A stretch of 64,000 nucleotides of DNA from contig NC_088310.1 in the NCBI RefSeq assembly GCF_910592395.1, positions 25,313,491 to 25,377,490 on the forward strand, written 5' to 3'. Positions 62,338 through 64,000 of the stretch are shown here, piece by piece. Each line of letters starts with the position of its first letter. Positions within the stretch are counted from its first letter, which is position 1. The position numbers were made by a program, and so were the translations under genes. The notes under the pieces were generated by a model. The model worked only from the letters and a program-made list of their open reading frames with translations. It did no database searches and was not told the origin of the DNA. The stretch is from Lineus longissimus (lineage: Eukaryota > Nemertea > Pilidiophora > Heteronemertea > Lineidae).

Positions 62338-64000
62338 TGACACGTCACCGTAGATAGTAATAGTTCAAATGTGCGTTTTTTATATATTTTTCTATACCCA
62401 TGATTCTAGTCTACATGTGATCAGTCGCCACACCAGGGAGCATTATGCCATGAATCTGTCATAATATGCATAGTTTGGTTTCAAAATGAGATAAATCCAT
62501 TTTTGAAATTTTTGACAAATTAGAGATATTTTGGACAGTAAGTCAGTATTTGCATCACAGATTGAAATGGTATATGACATGATTTCAAACTCCTTGTGTC
62601 TGCCTGTGTTGATACTAATTATCTGCTCACAGTGTGAGTGCTTCTCTGCATTTGATAGCTTATTATCAAGATGAGTGATTTGCTTCTAGTTTGCTTTGCC
62701 TGCAGTACAACACCAGAGTAGCTAACTCAGAAATTTTAGGTATGGCGTTTATCTCGATTTGTAACCAAACTTGTCATCTCATTTTCTTGCCAGTTTGTAC
62801 TCGATTGAAAATGTAATGAGTTTCTTGTCCCCTTGTGTGGCAGTTGGTCACATTGGAGCTCATTCAAATACACTTGTACATAGAAACTGTTTGTTTGGAA
62901 GTTGTGGTAATATATAATAAAATCAAAGGGAAATAGTGAGCAGAATGATGCTTCATTAACCTGATTGATTTTCAAATAAATCCAATTTTTTAGAACGGGA
63001 TCACTTTATAACTTGTTCACAAGTAACTTGAAGGCAAATAGTCAGGATAGCATGTGATTTTCAAAACTTCAAAAGTCAAAGCGCAATATTGAGACAATGA
63101 ACTAGCCAGTGACATGTCAAAATTGACTGGTCTAAGTCGATCTCAATGAGAAAGTGATGTCACTTGTTGCCCCTAGTTATTCTCAGCCCCAGGTTTACCG
63201 CTACAGGTGGAAACAACTGGGTATTTTTCTGCAGGGTTTGATGCTGTTCAGTGTAACACCATCAATTTTTGTGGTAGGCCATTCAAGAATGTCATTGTGA
63301 CCATTTTCTGATCTAGTCATATCATGAAAATGCAGATGATTGATTAACGTAAACGCTGTGGCTCTTCTTACTTGAGTGTTAATCATATCCTGCATAGAGT
63401 GGTGATCACAAGCTGGGGTCAACAATGGGGGGGGGGGGGGGGGACAGTATCATATGGTTTATGGTCATGTGAGACTAGCCACAGCTATGTGACTTTATAC
63501 TATTATTATCATAACGTGCAATCATTAACTAATCTGCTGATTTCAACTCAAGATTTCTTCTTCTGCAATAAGCAAGGACCATAACATTGTATATTAGAGT
63601 AACTTGTATTCTTTTACCTATTTGAACTGTGAGGATGTTAACACTTTCATGCCAACGTTGCACACCCAACACCCCTTTTCAGACCCCAGGGGAAAAATCG
63701 ATCAGAGAAAACTGTACAAGGTCAACTGTTTAAAATCAGCTGCTGGGGTATTTACACAGAGAGGTATCTTGGTGAGGTAGATCTAAGTCAGATGGCGCTG
63801 AAAGTGTTAACCACTGAGTGTTTTACATGACTATGTTTCACTGCCAATTCCGGTTACTATCAACTCCTAATGAGATAAAATGGAGGAGAACTAGCCCTTC
63901 TGTTGTGTTCTATTCACAATATTCTCGAGTGTCTGATGAGAGAACATGGGCAGGGGTAAGCTTTCCCCCATTTCACCTTGCATTATTTATTACTGCTTTA
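62338..64000. other. FUT8 3' UTR and downstream flank
   Basis: AATAAA at 62916-62921, about 580 nt after the FUT8 stop, is the likely polyadenylation signal. A 16-G homopolymer sits at 63428-63443. No coding evidence is seen up to the right edge. Confidence 0.6.
62916..62921 (+). terminator. FUT8: Polyadenylation signal of FUT8
   Basis: A canonical AATAAA in an AT-rich context downstream of the FUT8 stop codon. Confidence 0.5.

Overview
The window is nuclear DNA of an intron-rich animal. Genes have many short coding exons with GT-AG introns, the DNA is AT-rich, and homopolymer runs and degenerate tandem repeats fill the introns. The proteins read easily against vertebrate orthologues, and intron positions in MAX match the human gene as remembered. 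This points to a slowly evolving bilaterian, probably a marine invertebrate such as a spiralian or an invertebrate deuterostome. The species cannot be named from this sequence. Protein similarity calls were made by eye against remembered family sequences, without any search.

Layout, left to right. (1) 1-271 (-): first coding exon of an aftiphilin homologue, running off the left edge. (2) 4224-4997 (+): a two-exon, 82-residue cytochrome b5. (3) 5280-8168 (+): a single-exon 962-residue protein with about 15 ankyrin repeats followed by a Mab-21/cGAS-like nucleotidyltransferase domain whose acidic triad is intact. This is the best candidate here for an undescribed sensor. (4) 8845-9331: a 35-bp minisatellite. 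(5) 9529-10809 (-): an intronless class A GPCR, closest in look to adenosine receptors. (6) 11677-17655 (-): a 14-exon ERMARD orthologue containing a 30-bp microexon followed by a GC-AG intron. (7) 18916-22647 (+): FNTB, protein farnesyltransferase beta subunit, 10 exons, 446 residues. (8) 26526-28690 (-): MAX, the bHLH-Zip partner of MYC, 5 exons, 187 residues. (9) 41121-62337 (+): FUT8, alpha-1,6-fucosyltransferase, 9 coding exons, 596 residues, with long introns. (10) 47992-49439 (+): a two-exon Myb/SANT-like protein nested inside the 11-kb second intron of the FUT8 coding region.

How it fits together. FNTB, MAX and FUT8 stand in the same order as their human orthologues on chromosome 14q23, so this is an ancient block of conserved microsynteny. 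ERMARD and FNTB are head to head over about 1.26 kb. FNTB and MAX are tail to tail. MAX and FUT8 are divergent and separated by about 12.4 kb of non-coding DNA. The left third (cytochrome b5, ANK-Mab21, GPCR) is not part of any block I recognise.

Non-coding structure includes two long near-perfect hairpins (19218-19295 and 31237-31309), at least six local tandem duplications, a three-copy interspersed motif in or near the FUT8 introns, and degenerate tRNA-like (SINE-like) fragments. I saw no transposase, reverse transcriptase, rRNA, intact tRNA or CRISPR array.
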